In this document: positions 14,900 through 23,185 of the stretch, piece after piece
How positions within the stretch are numbered: the stretch's first letter is position 1
How the letters are laid out: each line of letters opens with the position of its first letter
Source: Butyricicoccus sp.
GTDB taxonomy: Bacteria; Bacillota; Clostridia; Oscillospirales; Butyricicoccaceae
Length of the DNA: 40,684 bases
Direction: 5' to 3'
Assembly: GCA_020025885.1 (NCBI GenBank)
Contig: JAHHRJ010000017.1
Span: forward strand, 1 to 40,684
Notes under the pieces: generated by a model
The model's database searches: none
What the model saw: the letters and a program-made list of their open reading frames with translations, nothing else
Told to the model about the DNA's origin: nothing
Made by a program: the position numbers and the translations under genes

Positions 14900-17002
14900 A
14901 TGAACAAAAAGACCAAGCGCGAGCGGGAGGAGAAAGCAAATCAGAAAAAATCGTTTCTGCCAGATGCCGCCGCGCAAAGCCTGAAACAGACGGCATATCC
15001 AGAACGTATGCCAGAGGGACAGGAGACAGGCAAACAGGTACGGCGCACGGAGGAAAAGACCGTGCAGACCCAAACGACACCGCACACAAAGCCAAACGGC
15101 ACGGAGACGGTGCACAAGTTGGAAGGGCAGGAACAGGAAGAAAACGAGACCATGAACCCACAGCAGGAAGAAAATCTGGAAACCGTGGACAGTTTGGAGG
15201 AAGTGTTCACCGAACCAGTCATCGGCGAAACGCAGGTGCGGCAGGCACAGCTGCTCCTCGAAAAGTATCGGCAGGGCAAAACAAACCTTGATCGCCGCAT
15301 TGTGGAGAACGATCAATGGTGGCGGCTGCGTCACTGGGATGTGGTCGGCAGAACGGCGGCAGGGGATTTGGAACCTGCATCCGCATGGCTCTTTAACAGC
15401 GTTGCGAACAAGCATGGCGACGCGATGGACAACGCACCCGAACCCGTGGTATTGCCGCGCGAGTCAGGAGATACGCAGGACGCACAGACGCTTTCCCAGA
15501 TTTTGCCCGTGATCGCCGAGCACAACGACTTTGAGGGCGTTTACTCAGATGCCATGTGGGACAAGTGCAAGTCGGGTACGGCGGCGTACTGTGTGACATG
15601 GGACGCGGAAGCGGAAAACGGTCTCGGCGATATCTCCATCCGGCGCGCGTCCGTCCTCAATCTCTTTTGGGAGCCTGGGGTGTGCAGCATTCAGGACAGC
15701 CGCAATCTATTCTATACCTCGATGATGGAAAATGAGGTGCTGCGGCGCAAGTATCCTGAACTGGAGGACGCCGCACCGCCTGTGCAGGGGGCGCGGTATG
15801 TACATGACGATCAGATCGACACCAGAGACAAATCTATGGTGGTCGATTGGTACTACAAACAGCGCGATGCCATGGGGAGACAGGTCGTGCATTACTGCAA
15901 GTTTGTGGGTGAAACCGTACTCTATGCAAGCGAAAATGATCCGCTGTATCGGGAGAGCGGCTACTATGCACACGGCAAGTATCCCTTTGTCATAGATCGG
16001 TTGTACCCAATCGAGGACAGTCCGGCAGGGTTCGGCTACATTGATATCATGCAGAGCCCACAGTTATACATTGACAAGCTGGATGCGGTCGTGCTCAAAA
16101 ATGCCATGCTTGCAGGGCGTCCACGCTGGTTTATCCGCGATTCGTGCGCGGTCAATCAGGAAGAATTTGCCGACTGGTCCAAGGATTTCGTGCATGTGGC
16201 AGGACGTCTGGAAGATGGAGATATCAAGCAGATCCAAGTGGACACGCTCCCCGCGTACCTTGTAAACCACATGCACACAAAGATTAACGAGCTCAAAGAG
16301 ACCAGCGGCAACCGAGACTTTGCCCAAGGCGGCACAAGCGCAGGTGTTACGGCGGCGGCAGCGATCACGGCACTCCAAGAAGCCGGAAACAAGCTATCCC
16401 GTGATATGCTCAAGGGCAGTTACCGCGCGTACCGCAAGATCATGGAGCTTTGCATTGAACTGATACGACAGTTTTACAGCGCGGAGCGAGAATTCCGCAT
16501 TACCGGACAGGACGGCAAAATGCAGTTTGTGCAGTATTCCAATGCTGGATTGCAGGATCAGCCGCTCCCACCTGCGTACCCCGAACAGGTATATGAACCA
16601 GACTACAATCCAGCCGTGCGCCGCCCCATCTTTGATGTGATCGTGAAGGCGCAGAAGTCTAACCCATACAGCCAGTTTTCCCAGAACGAAACCGCAAAGG
16701 AACTCTATCAGCTGGGTGTATTCCAGCCCCAGAATGCAGAACAGGCACTTGCACTTCTTGGTATGATGCAATTTGAGGGCAAGCGGCAGGCAGAAGAAGC
16801 CGTGCGCCAGAATGCAACCATGCATGATCAGCTCAGACAGATGCAAGAAGTCGTGCACAAAATGGCGGCGCTCTTACAGCGGCAGGGGGCAGGGCTTCCG
16901 CAGTCACCGGAGAACCTGTCCCCGCCGATGGAAGGTGTGCCTGCGAGCGGGCAAGTGTCCATGGAGACAATCGGAACAGGCATGGAGGGGGAAGCATGGT
17001 AA
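14900..17002 (+). CDS. Phage portal protein with long charged N-terminal extension
   Basis: The ring-shaped DNA gate of the capsid, 700 residues, of the large P22-like/podovirus type. The body starts near residue 100 (VIGETQVRQAQLLLEKYRQGK...WWRLRHWDV) and carries portal features such as RRASVLNLFWEPGV, PFVIDRLYPIEDSPAGFGYID and a long helical C-terminal barrel region rich in Gln. The first 95 or so residues are very hydrophilic (Lys, Glu, Gln, Thr), look disordered and are unusual for portals; their role is unknown. It starts 4 bases after the terminase stop, behind AGGAGGTGA. Large portals of this kind fit the short-tail, headful-packaging set of genes downstream. Confidence 0.87.
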   Translation: MNKKTKREREEKANQKKSFLPDAAAQSLKQTAYPERMPEGQETGKQVRRTEEKTVQTQTTPHTKPNGTETVHKLEGQEQEENETMNPQQEENLETVDSLEEVFTEPVIGETQVRQAQLLLEKYRQGKTNLDRRIVENDQWWRLRHWDVVGRTAAGDLEPASAWLFNSVANKHGDAMDNAPEPVVLPRESGDTQDAQTLSQILPVIAEHNDFEGVYSDAMWDKCKSGTAAYCVTWDAEAENGLGDISIRRASVLNLFWEPGVCSIQDSRNLFYTSMMENEVLRRKYPELEDAAPPVQGARYVHDDQIDTRDKSMVVDWYYKQRDAMGRQVVHYCKFVGETVLYASENDPLYRESGYYAHGKYPFVIDRLYPIEDSPAGFGYIDIMQSPQLYIDKLDAVVLKNAMLAGRPRWFIRDSCAVNQEEFADWSKDFVHVAGRLEDGDIKQIQVDTLPAYLVNHMHTKINELKETSGNRDFAQGGTSAGVTAAAAITALQEAGNKLSRDMLKGSYRAYRKIMELCIELIRQFYSAEREFRITGQDGKMQFVQYSNAGLQDQPLPPAYPEQVYEPDYNPAVRRPIFDVIVKAQKSNPYSQFSQNETAKELYQLGVFQPQNAEQALALLGMMQFEGKRQAEEAVRQNATMHDQLRQMQEVVHKMAALLQRQGAGLPQSPENLSPPMEGVPASGQVSMETIGTGMEGEAW

Positions 17003-17325
17003 AGGTGCGGTTTTGGCAGGAAAGCGGGCGGTTCTGCTTTTCCTGCAAGGGACATGCCGGATTTGCCAAGCAGGGAGAGCCGGATATCGTTTGCGCGGCG
17101 GTGAGTGCGCTCAGTATGACGCTGTGCAATGCGCTCACACACTGCGCGGGCTTTCACTGCAAGGTACAGGCAGGAGATGTTTCCGTGAGCTGCGCCCCAA
17201 GCCTGCGAGCGGCATATATTTTTGAAACGATTACGGTTGGCTTTTACGGACTGACGGCGCGATATCCCGAATATGTCACCATTAGTCAATCCGGACAAGG
17301 AGGAACAAAATGGAATATTCCATGA
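16996..17325 (+). CDS. Phage-encoded Prp-like cysteine protease
   Basis: This 109-residue protein of the ribosomal-processing cysteine protease (Prp) family has the active-site pattern GHAG (His20) followed by DIVCAAVSAL (Cys33). In Staphylococcus aureus Prp removes an N-terminal extension from ribosomal protein L27 at a motif like LNLQFF/A. It also cuts phage 80-alpha capsid and scaffold proteins with the same motif. Here the gene overlaps the portal gene by 7 bases and the scaffold gene by 16 bases. The next two products begin with MNLRLFDAD and MNLTLFAEA, matching that motif. It is therefore inferred to be the head maturation protease. The C-terminal 13 or so residues are read through the scaffold ribosome site. 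Confidence 0.8.
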   Translation: MVKVRFWQESGRFCFSCKGHAGFAKQGEPDIVCAAVSALSMTLCNALTHCAGFHCKVQAGDVSVSCAPSLRAAYIFETITVGFYGLTARYPEYVTISQSGQGGTKWNIP

Positions 17326-18041
17326 ATTTACGCCTGTTTGATGCAGACGGCGGCGGTGCAGACGGCGGCACGGCAGGTGCGGCAGAAATGGAGGGCACAC
17401 AGAATGTGGCAATGCCAGAACAGATCGAGTCTGGCGCGGAACAGCCAGAGACGCCGGAGCAGTTAAACGAAGCGTTACGCCCCTTATATCAGATGCATGG
17501 CGTGCGCGAAGGGGATGCGGTGGGGTTGGTCGGTGCGCTGATGCAGGCGAATGAAGCAGGTCAGCCGCCGCAGATCACCGAGCAGCACATACAGCAGATG
17601 GAACAAATGCGGTATGAAATGCGCGAGCGGGCGGCAAATGAACAGATTGCCGCATGGCAGGCAGAAGAAGCGCAAATTCGGGAGCAATACCCTGAATTTA
17701 CGCTCATGCAGGAGATTCACAACCCACTCTTTGCATCACTCATTGCGTCTCGTAATCAGGCAACCAGACTTTCCCTTAGGGCGGCATATGAAGCATGTCA
17801 TGTGGACAAGGTACGCCAAATGGCGGCGCGGGAAGCGGCAAAGGCGGCAGAAAGCAATACATTACACAATATCCGTGCAGGTGCAAACCGCCCAAGAGAA
17901 GCGGGAAGCGGCGCGGAAGCTGCGGTTGCACCGAGCAAAATTGATATCACAAGACTGACACGCGCCGAGCGTCGCGAACTCGAACGACGCGCTGAACGCG
18001 GAGAAAAAATTACATTTCAGGAAGGAAGCTGGAAATTATGA
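17310..18041 (+). CDS. Phage scaffold protein (Prp-type cleavage motif at N-terminus)
   Basis: This 243-residue protein is acidic at the front and basic at the end, with a long Gln/Glu-rich helical middle, as in phage scaffolding proteins that guide procapsid assembly. The position just before the capsid gene supports this. Residues 5-12 read MNLRLFDA; NLRLF/D is a likely Prp cleavage site. The basic C-terminal tail (LTRAERRELERRAERGEKITFQ) resembles the capsid-binding end of other scaffolds. The start is ATG at 17310 behind AAGGAGG. The gene overlaps prp by 16 bases and the capsid gene by 4 bases, so translation is coupled across all three. Confidence 0.8.
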   Translation: MEYSMNLRLFDADGGGADGGTAGAAEMEGTQNVAMPEQIESGAEQPETPEQLNEALRPLYQMHGVREGDAVGLVGALMQANEAGQPPQITEQHIQQMEQMRYEMRERAANEQIAAWQAEEAQIREQYPEFTLMQEIHNPLFASLIASRNQATRLSLRAAYEACHVDKVRQMAAREAAKAAESNTLHNIRAGANRPREAGSGAEAAVAPSKIDITRLTRAERRELERRAERGEKITFQEGSWKL

Positions 18042-19015
18042 TGACTATGAATTTGACCCTGTTTGCTGAGGCAAATCTGAACACCAACACCACCGCAGAA
18101 CTGACCGCGGAGATGAAAACCTACTATGACACCACACTGCTCGAAACGGCTGAGGCAAACCTTGTGCACAATCAGTTTGGCATGAAGAAGCCTATTCCAA
18201 AGAACCGCGGCAAGATGATCGAATTCCGCTGTTTCGATGATCTGCCGAAGAAGACCGACAAGCTCACTGAGGGCGTGACACCGGACGGCAAGAAGTTGTC
18301 TGTTACCACACTGACCGCCGAGATCGGGCAGTATGGTGATTATGTGGCGGTTTCCGATATGCTGGACATGACCGCCATTGACCCGATCATCGTGCAGGCA
18401 ACCAAGAAGATCGGCAAGCAGGCGGGTCTGACCGTGGACACCCTGACACGTGATGCGATCGCGGCAGGCACACAGGTGCAGTATGCCGAGGGTCAGGTGT
18501 CTGCGCGCAATGAGATCACCGCTGACCACAAGATGACCATTGATGCGGTACGCCATGCGGTGCGCACGCTCAAAAACAACAACATTGATCCGTTTGATAC
18601 CTCCTATGTGGGCATTATCCACCCAGATGTGGCGTATGACCTTATGAGTGACCCGAAGTGGGTGAATGTCAAGACCTACTCTGATCCAGAGGGTATTTAT
18701 CTTGGTGAGATTGGCAAGATCGAGAATGTGCGCTTTGTGGAGACGACAGAGGCGAAAAAGTTTATCAATGAAGGCACTGGCTCGTCCATTGATGTATATT
18801 CCACCTTGATTATCGGTGATGGTGCGTATGGTGTGACCGAGATTGAGGGCGGTGGTCTGGAGACCATTGTAAAGCCGCTGGGTGCAGGCAATGATCCGCT
18901 CAATCAGCGAGCAACGATTGGCTGGAAGGCAACCCATGTGGCGAAGATTCTCAATGAGAAGGCGATGGTGCGCATTGAGACTGCGTCTACATTCAACGAT
19001 CATGTGAAAAATTAA
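18038..19015 (+). CDS. Major capsid protein, N4-gp56-like
   Basis: This 325-residue HK97-fold coat protein of the N4-gp56 family has recognisable parts in FRCFDDLPKKTDKLTEGVTPDGKKLS, QYGDYVAVSDMLD and the C-terminal NQRATIGWKATHVAKILNE. The N-terminus reads MMTMNLTLFAEANL. The NLTLF/A motif is the type cut by Prp proteases, so mature capsid probably begins at Ala10. No long delta-domain is seen, consistent with the separate scaffold. The start at 18038 overlaps the scaffold stop (ATGA). Confidence 0.88.
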   Translation: MMTMNLTLFAEANLNTNTTAELTAEMKTYYDTTLLETAEANLVHNQFGMKKPIPKNRGKMIEFRCFDDLPKKTDKLTEGVTPDGKKLSVTTLTAEIGQYGDYVAVSDMLDMTAIDPIIVQATKKIGKQAGLTVDTLTRDAIAAGTQVQYAEGQVSARNEITADHKMTIDAVRHAVRTLKNNNIDPFDTSYVGIIHPDVAYDLMSDPKWVNVKTYSDPEGIYLGEIGKIENVRFVETTEAKKFINEGTGSSIDVYSTLIIGDGAYGVTEIEGGGLETIVKPLGAGNDPLNQRATIGWKATHVAKILNEKAMVRIETASTFNDHVKN

Positions 19016-19030
19016 GGAGGGGTGATTGTT

Positions 19031-19258
19031 ATGAAGAAGGAAAACACACAGGTGCAGAGCGATTGGGTTACGGTTTATGTAGATCCGGGCAGTGGTAAAG
19101 ACAAGGGCACGATTTTTGTGGGCGTCAATGGCAAGGGGTATTATGTGCCGAGAGGGAAGGCGGTGGAGGTGCCGCCGGAGGTTGCAGAAGTGCTCAAGAA
19201 TCGAGAGGCGATGCTGGAACAGGCGGAAGCATATTCGGAGTCGGTTTCACAGGGCTAA
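19031..19258 (+). CDS. Small head-region phage protein, unknown
   Basis: A 75-residue protein directly after the capsid gene, with a beta-rich middle (WVTVYVDPGSGKDKGTIFVGVNGKGYYV) and a C-terminal helix (PPEVAEVLKNREAMLEQAEAY). ATG at 19031 is chosen over GTG at 19022 because the latter lies next to the GGAGG site. No family is recognised. The position suggests a head-decoration or head-completion role, which is a guess. A host repeat begins right after its stop codon. Confidence 0.6.
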   Translation: MKKENTQVQSDWVTVYVDPGSGKDKGTIFVGVNGKGYYVPRGKAVEVPPEVAEVLKNREAMLEQAEAYSESVSQG

Positions 19259-19261
19259 AGG

Positions 19262-19527
19262 GGATGTTTTCCGGTAATGGTGTGGTCGGTTTGTTCGACC
19301 AAGCCATAAACAGCGAAGTCAATCATGAGAAAATAGCACAGAGAATGGCTGCACGCTTCCGCTGTGCGGCCTTCATACATTTGGGCATGGAAGCAGACAT
19401 AAGCCGACTTCATCACTCCCGCCTGTGGCGGAGCGCATACATTCTCACCCTTTCGGCGGCTGAAATTGCAATCTGATGGAAAGGGAGGGACAGGATTCAT
19501 AAGGGCTGGAGAACCGCAAGGTTCTAG
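19262..19527 (-). repeat. Repeat module C, inverted copy (copy C3), 3' part in prophage
   Basis: A minus-oriented C repeat fills the space after the small head gene. Its extension at 19318-19356 (reverse complement of GCAGCCATTCTCTGTGCTAT and following bases) is shared with the 24.5-kb copy rather than the 3-kb and 35-kb copies. The copy is cut at GGTTCTAG by a MITE and resumes at 19687. Confidence 0.85.
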
Positions 19528-19686
19528 GGGCTGTTTGAAAAATCGAAAATTTGTCTTTTTCTACAGGGAACGGCATCCACTGCGTTAAAAATACTCGAAA
19601 TCCATCAAGGATTCCTGCGTTTTTTGCCTTGTGGCTGCTCGCTCCCTGCGAAAAATCCGTCAATTTCTCTATTTTCAAACAAGCCC
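19528..19686. mobile_element. Foldback MITE (copy 1), inserted in a C repeat
   Basis: A 159-base non-coding element with terminal inverted repeats (GGGCTGTTTGAAAA / TTTTCAAACAAGCCC) and imperfect self-complementarity around GAAATCCATCAAGGATTCC. A related 160-base copy lies at 38693-38852. Other C repeats read GGTTCTAGCCCTTATG without interruption. Here the element sits inside that string with TAG (or CTAG) on both sides, an apparent target-site duplication. No transposase for it is in the window. Confidence 0.82.
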
Positions 19687-19883
19687 TAGCCCTTATGTCT
19701 CCGTTGTGAGACTGCGACACGTTTCCCTCGCCTTCCAAGGCTGATCTTTCAGCACAAATGAAAACCGCTTCGGAGTTTTCTGGACGCACCGAACAAGCCT
19801 TTCTGACGCACCGCGAGACCGCGACACGTTTCCCTCGCTTTCCAAAGCAAATAAATATTATAAGAAACAATTATAAGAAACAA
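19687..19883 (-). repeat. Remainder of C3 and short tandem repeats
   Basis: The C repeat continues from 19687. Bases 19707-19742 and 19812-19850 hold two related copies of gcgacacgtttccctcg. A perfect tandem 13-base repeat TTATAAGAAACAA occupies 19858-19870 and 19871-19883. No gene is seen between 19259 and 19930. Confidence 0.7.
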
Positions 19884-19930
19884 ATAAACTGTTTTCCTCA
19901 AATTGAAACCCCGAAAGGAGGGGATACACC

Positions 19931-20329
19931 GTGTATAAAGAAATACCAGACACCCCACCGCAGGAGCAAGTCTTATGCTCCATCACCGCACAGGATGTGT
20001 TAAACCATGTTTTCGCACTCCGTGTTACCGCTTACGATCAGTCTCTCTTGCTCCGCAGACTACTCACGCTGGAAAACATGATCTTAACAGAAATTCATTT
20101 CAAACAGCCGCTTGCGGAACTTGCACCCGAAACTGAACTCATCGCTACGACTCCCTATGATGAGGTCTACGAGCAGTATCTTCTGGCGCAGATTGATCTC
20201 ATGGACATGGAGCTAGACGCCTATAACGCAGACATGCGCATGTTCACCAGCACCTATGGAGAATACGCCGCGCGCGTGCGGCGAGACACGCGCCCCCAAG
20301 CAGGAAGTCAGGTGACAGGCTATGCTTAA
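19931..20329 (+). CDS. Probable phage head-tail connector / tail adaptor protein
   Basis: A 132-residue, mostly helical acidic protein with a GTG start behind GAAAGGAGGGG. Two helical hairpins are suggested by SITAQDVLNHVFALRV... and YEQYLLAQIDLMDMELDAYNADM. It overlaps the next gene by 8 bases. By size, helicity and place between capsid and tail genes it may be a connector (a P22 gp4-like adaptor), but no motif proves it. Confidence 0.55.
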   Translation: MYKEIPDTPPQEQVLCSITAQDVLNHVFALRVTAYDQSLLLRRLLTLENMILTEIHFKQPLAELAPETELIATTPYDEVYEQYLLAQIDLMDMELDAYNADMRMFTSTYGEYAARVRRDTRPQAGSQVTGYA

Positions 20330-21872
20330 ACTCCCATATCTCAATGCACGGCAGGGCGAGCACAGTGCCATATTTCAGTTTACCGGACTCGATCGCAGAA
20401 CACGCATTCCAGACGGCGCGGCACGCGAAATGCACAACCTATCCGCTGATGATCTGCCCTGTCTCAGTGTGCGCGAGACACGCGGCAAGGTGAAAGACTT
20501 GACCACACCAACACTGCTTGCATTTAAAAACAACAAGGAAATTATTGTTTCTGGCGATAAACTGTTGGTTGATGGCGCGGAAAAGTGTGCGGTACAGGCA
20601 GGAGAGAAGAAATGGGCGGTAATCGGAAATCGTGTTTGCATTTTCCCAGATAAGATTTTATACAATGCGGAAACCGACAAGGTGGAGAGCTTGACGGCAA
20701 AGCAAACCGCCAAAACTGTCACATTCACAAACAGCACCATGACACTGGATACCGATGCGGTATTTCAAAAGGGCGATGGCGTGACAATCTCGGGCTGCAC
20801 CCAAAAGCATAACAACCGCACGGTCGTGGTGCAGGCGGTCGAGGGCAGGAAACTCACCGTTTATGACAATGTATTTCAGCACGGCGAACTGGGCAGCCAA
20901 CAGCCGGAAAACTGGCAGGAAAGCAACATCACCTTAGAGCGCGTTGTGCCTGACTTGGACTTTGTATGCGAGAAAGACAACCGCCTATGGGGAACGCATG
21001 ACAACGCAGTTTGCTGCTGTAAGCTGGGTGACCCCAAAAACTGGAATGTGTTCAACGGGCTTTCTACTGACGCTTGGGAAGCACAAGTTGGCTCGGATGG
21101 CGCGTTTACAGGCATTGCGGCTTTTTCCTCTCATATCATTGCATTCAAAGAGCATATCTGCCACAAAATCTATGGCACAAAACCAAACGCAATGCAAGTG
21201 CAGGTGGCACACATTGACGGCGTAAAGCCCAGATGCGACAAGAGTATTGTGAACGTGAACGAAAACATTTTCTACCTGTCCCATGCGGGCGTGATGGTGT
21301 ATGCAGGCGGCATTCCGGACTGTATTTCCCCACAACTTCCGGACACCTACACTGAGGCGGTCGGCGGTCGGCTGGGCAGTCGCTACTATTTCTCGGCAAA
21401 GCGGCAGGACGGTGCATATGAAATGCTGGTATTTGATACCACCAAAAACCTTTGGGTTAAGGAGGACGACACCGCCGCGATTGCCTTTGCAAGCAATGCA
21501 GGGGAGCTTTACTGGATCACCAAAGATGCGTTATGGGCGCACAGCGGCAACACAGAAAAGGCTGTCCCTTGGTGTTTGACTCTTGGGGACTTCGAACGCG
21601 TCACAGCTGAGCGGCAGATTGTTTCCAGACTGCATGTATTGGTGGAGCTTTCCGCAGGCAGTCGACTGCTCTGTGAAATGCGCTATGACAATGGGGCATG
21701 GATGCCCGCAGGACGCATCCAAAATGCGCAGGGCGGTGTGTTCCGTGTCCCGTTTCTCCCAAGACGCTGTGAGCGGTTTTCTGTACGGCTGTCCGGCGTG
21801 GGGCAGGCGATTATCAAGGGCATAGAAATCAAGCGATATGGAGGGAGTGACCAAACATGGCACAGTACATAA
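20322..21872 (+). CDS. Phage tail hub / stabilisation protein (probable, beta-propeller-like)
   Basis: A 516-residue, beta-rich protein with repeated blade-like segments such as DNRLWGTHDNAVCCCKLGDPKNWNVF, GIAAFSSHIIAFKEH and NIFYLSHAGVMVYAGG. This pattern is typical of phage proteins that close the portal or form the short tail tube, like P22 gp10. It overlaps both neighbours (8 and 16 bases). The order connector - hub - spike fits a podovirus tail. The exact family is not certain. Confidence 0.6.
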   Translation: MLKLPYLNARQGEHSAIFQFTGLDRRTRIPDGAAREMHNLSADDLPCLSVRETRGKVKDLTTPTLLAFKNNKEIIVSGDKLLVDGAEKCAVQAGEKKWAVIGNRVCIFPDKILYNAETDKVESLTAKQTAKTVTFTNSTMTLDTDAVFQKGDGVTISGCTQKHNNRTVVVQAVEGRKLTVYDNVFQHGELGSQQPENWQESNITLERVVPDLDFVCEKDNRLWGTHDNAVCCCKLGDPKNWNVFNGLSTDAWEAQVGSDGAFTGIAAFSSHIIAFKEHICHKIYGTKPNAMQVQVAHIDGVKPRCDKSIVNVNENIFYLSHAGVMVYAGGIPDCISPQLPDTYTEAVGGRLGSRYYFSAKRQDGAYEMLVFDTTKNLWVKEDDTAAIAFASNAGELYWITKDALWAHSGNTEKAVPWCLTLGDFERVTAERQIVSRLHVLVELSAGSRLLCEMRYDNGAWMPAGRIQNAQGGVFRVPFLPRRCERFSVRLSGVGQAIIKGIEIKRYGGSDQTWHST

Positions 21873-23185
21873 ATGACCCTGTACCGAAGTATCGGCAGGA
21901 GGACTTAAACAAGACCACCAAGGACTTACACGGCTATGTGACAGGGCTTTCCGATCAGCTGCAATACCTGCTCGCGAATCTGGATGCAGACAATATCCCT
22001 GAACTGCCCGATATCATCAAGCGTTTAACCGATGCAGAGGGCAATATCACGAATTTTGAAGTGACAGCCGAAGGGATTCGGGTACAGGTTCAGAACAACA
22101 AGGGTGATATTGCAAACCTTGTAATTCGCGCGGACAAGCTAAGCTCGCAGATCACACAGACCGAGCAGGGGCTTGGCTCCAAAATCGAGCAGACGGCTTC
22201 TCAGATCCGGACCGAAGTGAATAATGTGAAAAATGGGCTGAGTTCTCAGATTACGCAGACAGCAAGTGAAATCCGCACGCAGGTTGCAAACAACAAGGGT
22301 GAGATTTCAAGCCTGCGGCAGACGGCAAACAGCTTGTCGGTGCAGGTGTCGAACAATTCCAATAGTATTTCGTCTCTGCGCATTACGGCAAACGGGATCG
22401 AAAGTCGGGTGAGTGACCTGAACGGCAAATACTCAAGCCTCAAACAGACCGTAGACGGCTTTGACTTTACGGGTATGGTTACGTTTCGTGATCTGAACCG
22501 CGAGCTGGAAAGCTATCCGACCAACCGCGACCTCGAACGCGGACGCACGATTATTGATGGCGGCTGCATCCAAACCGGACAGATCGACGTGGATTATATT
22601 TATCTGCATGACCAGATGGAAGTTTTCGATGGACGATATTCGGGTGGTTACATTGGTTTCTGTCGCGGCTATTCGGATGAGGGTGTTGGTGTGATGAATT
22701 CGCGCAGCACTGGTCAGTGCATCTGCACCAATGGCGGCGCGAAGCTCGCGTATGGCGATCGCAAGTATCTTGGCGTATCGCGTCACAATATCTTTGCATC
22801 AGAGGAGATTTACGTGGAGTCAGATCGACGCGTCAAGGAGGATATCCGCTACGATCTTGGGGAATACGAAGCCTTTTACCGTGCGCTCAAGCCGTGCACC
22901 TATCTGCTCAGGCGCAGGGACAGCGGCAGGCGGCACACCGGATTCATTGCACAGGAAATGGAACAGGCACTTTTGGACGCTGGCAAGACCGGCATGGATT
23001 TTGCGGCGTATGGCTGTGACGAGGAGGCAACGGTATATGGCACGGAGGAAAAGGGGCTGTACCGCGTGCGATACGCTGAGCTTGTCGCGCTCAATACCGC
23101 GATGGTGCAGAAACTCATGCAGCGTGTGGATGCGCTGGAAAAAGAACTCGAAAAACTGAGAGGAGGAGAACAAAATGGGATTTAA
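21857..23185 (+). CDS. Phage tailspike/fibre with S74 intramolecular chaperone domain
   Basis: This 442-residue protein has an N-terminal head-binding part, a long heptad-like trimeric coiled coil (about 70-210, repeated SSQITQTASEIRTQV units), a beta-rich tip, and a C-terminal peptidase S74 domain from about 322. The S74 domain starts ESDRRVKEDI. Ser322 and Lys327 are five apart, as in the Ser-Lys dyad of endosialidase-type chaperones, and HTGFIAQEME is the second conserved block. The domain should help the trimer fold and then cut itself off before Ser322. A C-terminal coiled coil (ALNTAMVQKLMQRVDALEKELEKL) trimerises it. It probably recognises the host surface. It overlaps the next gene by 11 bases. 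Confidence 0.85.
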   Translation: MAQYINDPVPKYRQEDLNKTTKDLHGYVTGLSDQLQYLLANLDADNIPELPDIIKRLTDAEGNITNFEVTAEGIRVQVQNNKGDIANLVIRADKLSSQITQTEQGLGSKIEQTASQIRTEVNNVKNGLSSQITQTASEIRTQVANNKGEISSLRQTANSLSVQVSNNSNSISSLRITANGIESRVSDLNGKYSSLKQTVDGFDFTGMVTFRDLNRELESYPTNRDLERGRTIIDGGCIQTGQIDVDYIYLHDQMEVFDGRYSGGYIGFCRGYSDEGVGVMNSRSTGQCICTNGGAKLAYGDRKYLGVSRHNIFASEEIYVESDRRVKEDIRYDLGEYEAFYRALKPCTYLLRRRDSGRRHTGFIAQEMEQALLDAGKTGMDFAAYGCDEEATVYGTEEKGLYRVRYAELVALNTAMVQKLMQRVDALEKELEKLRGGEQNGI

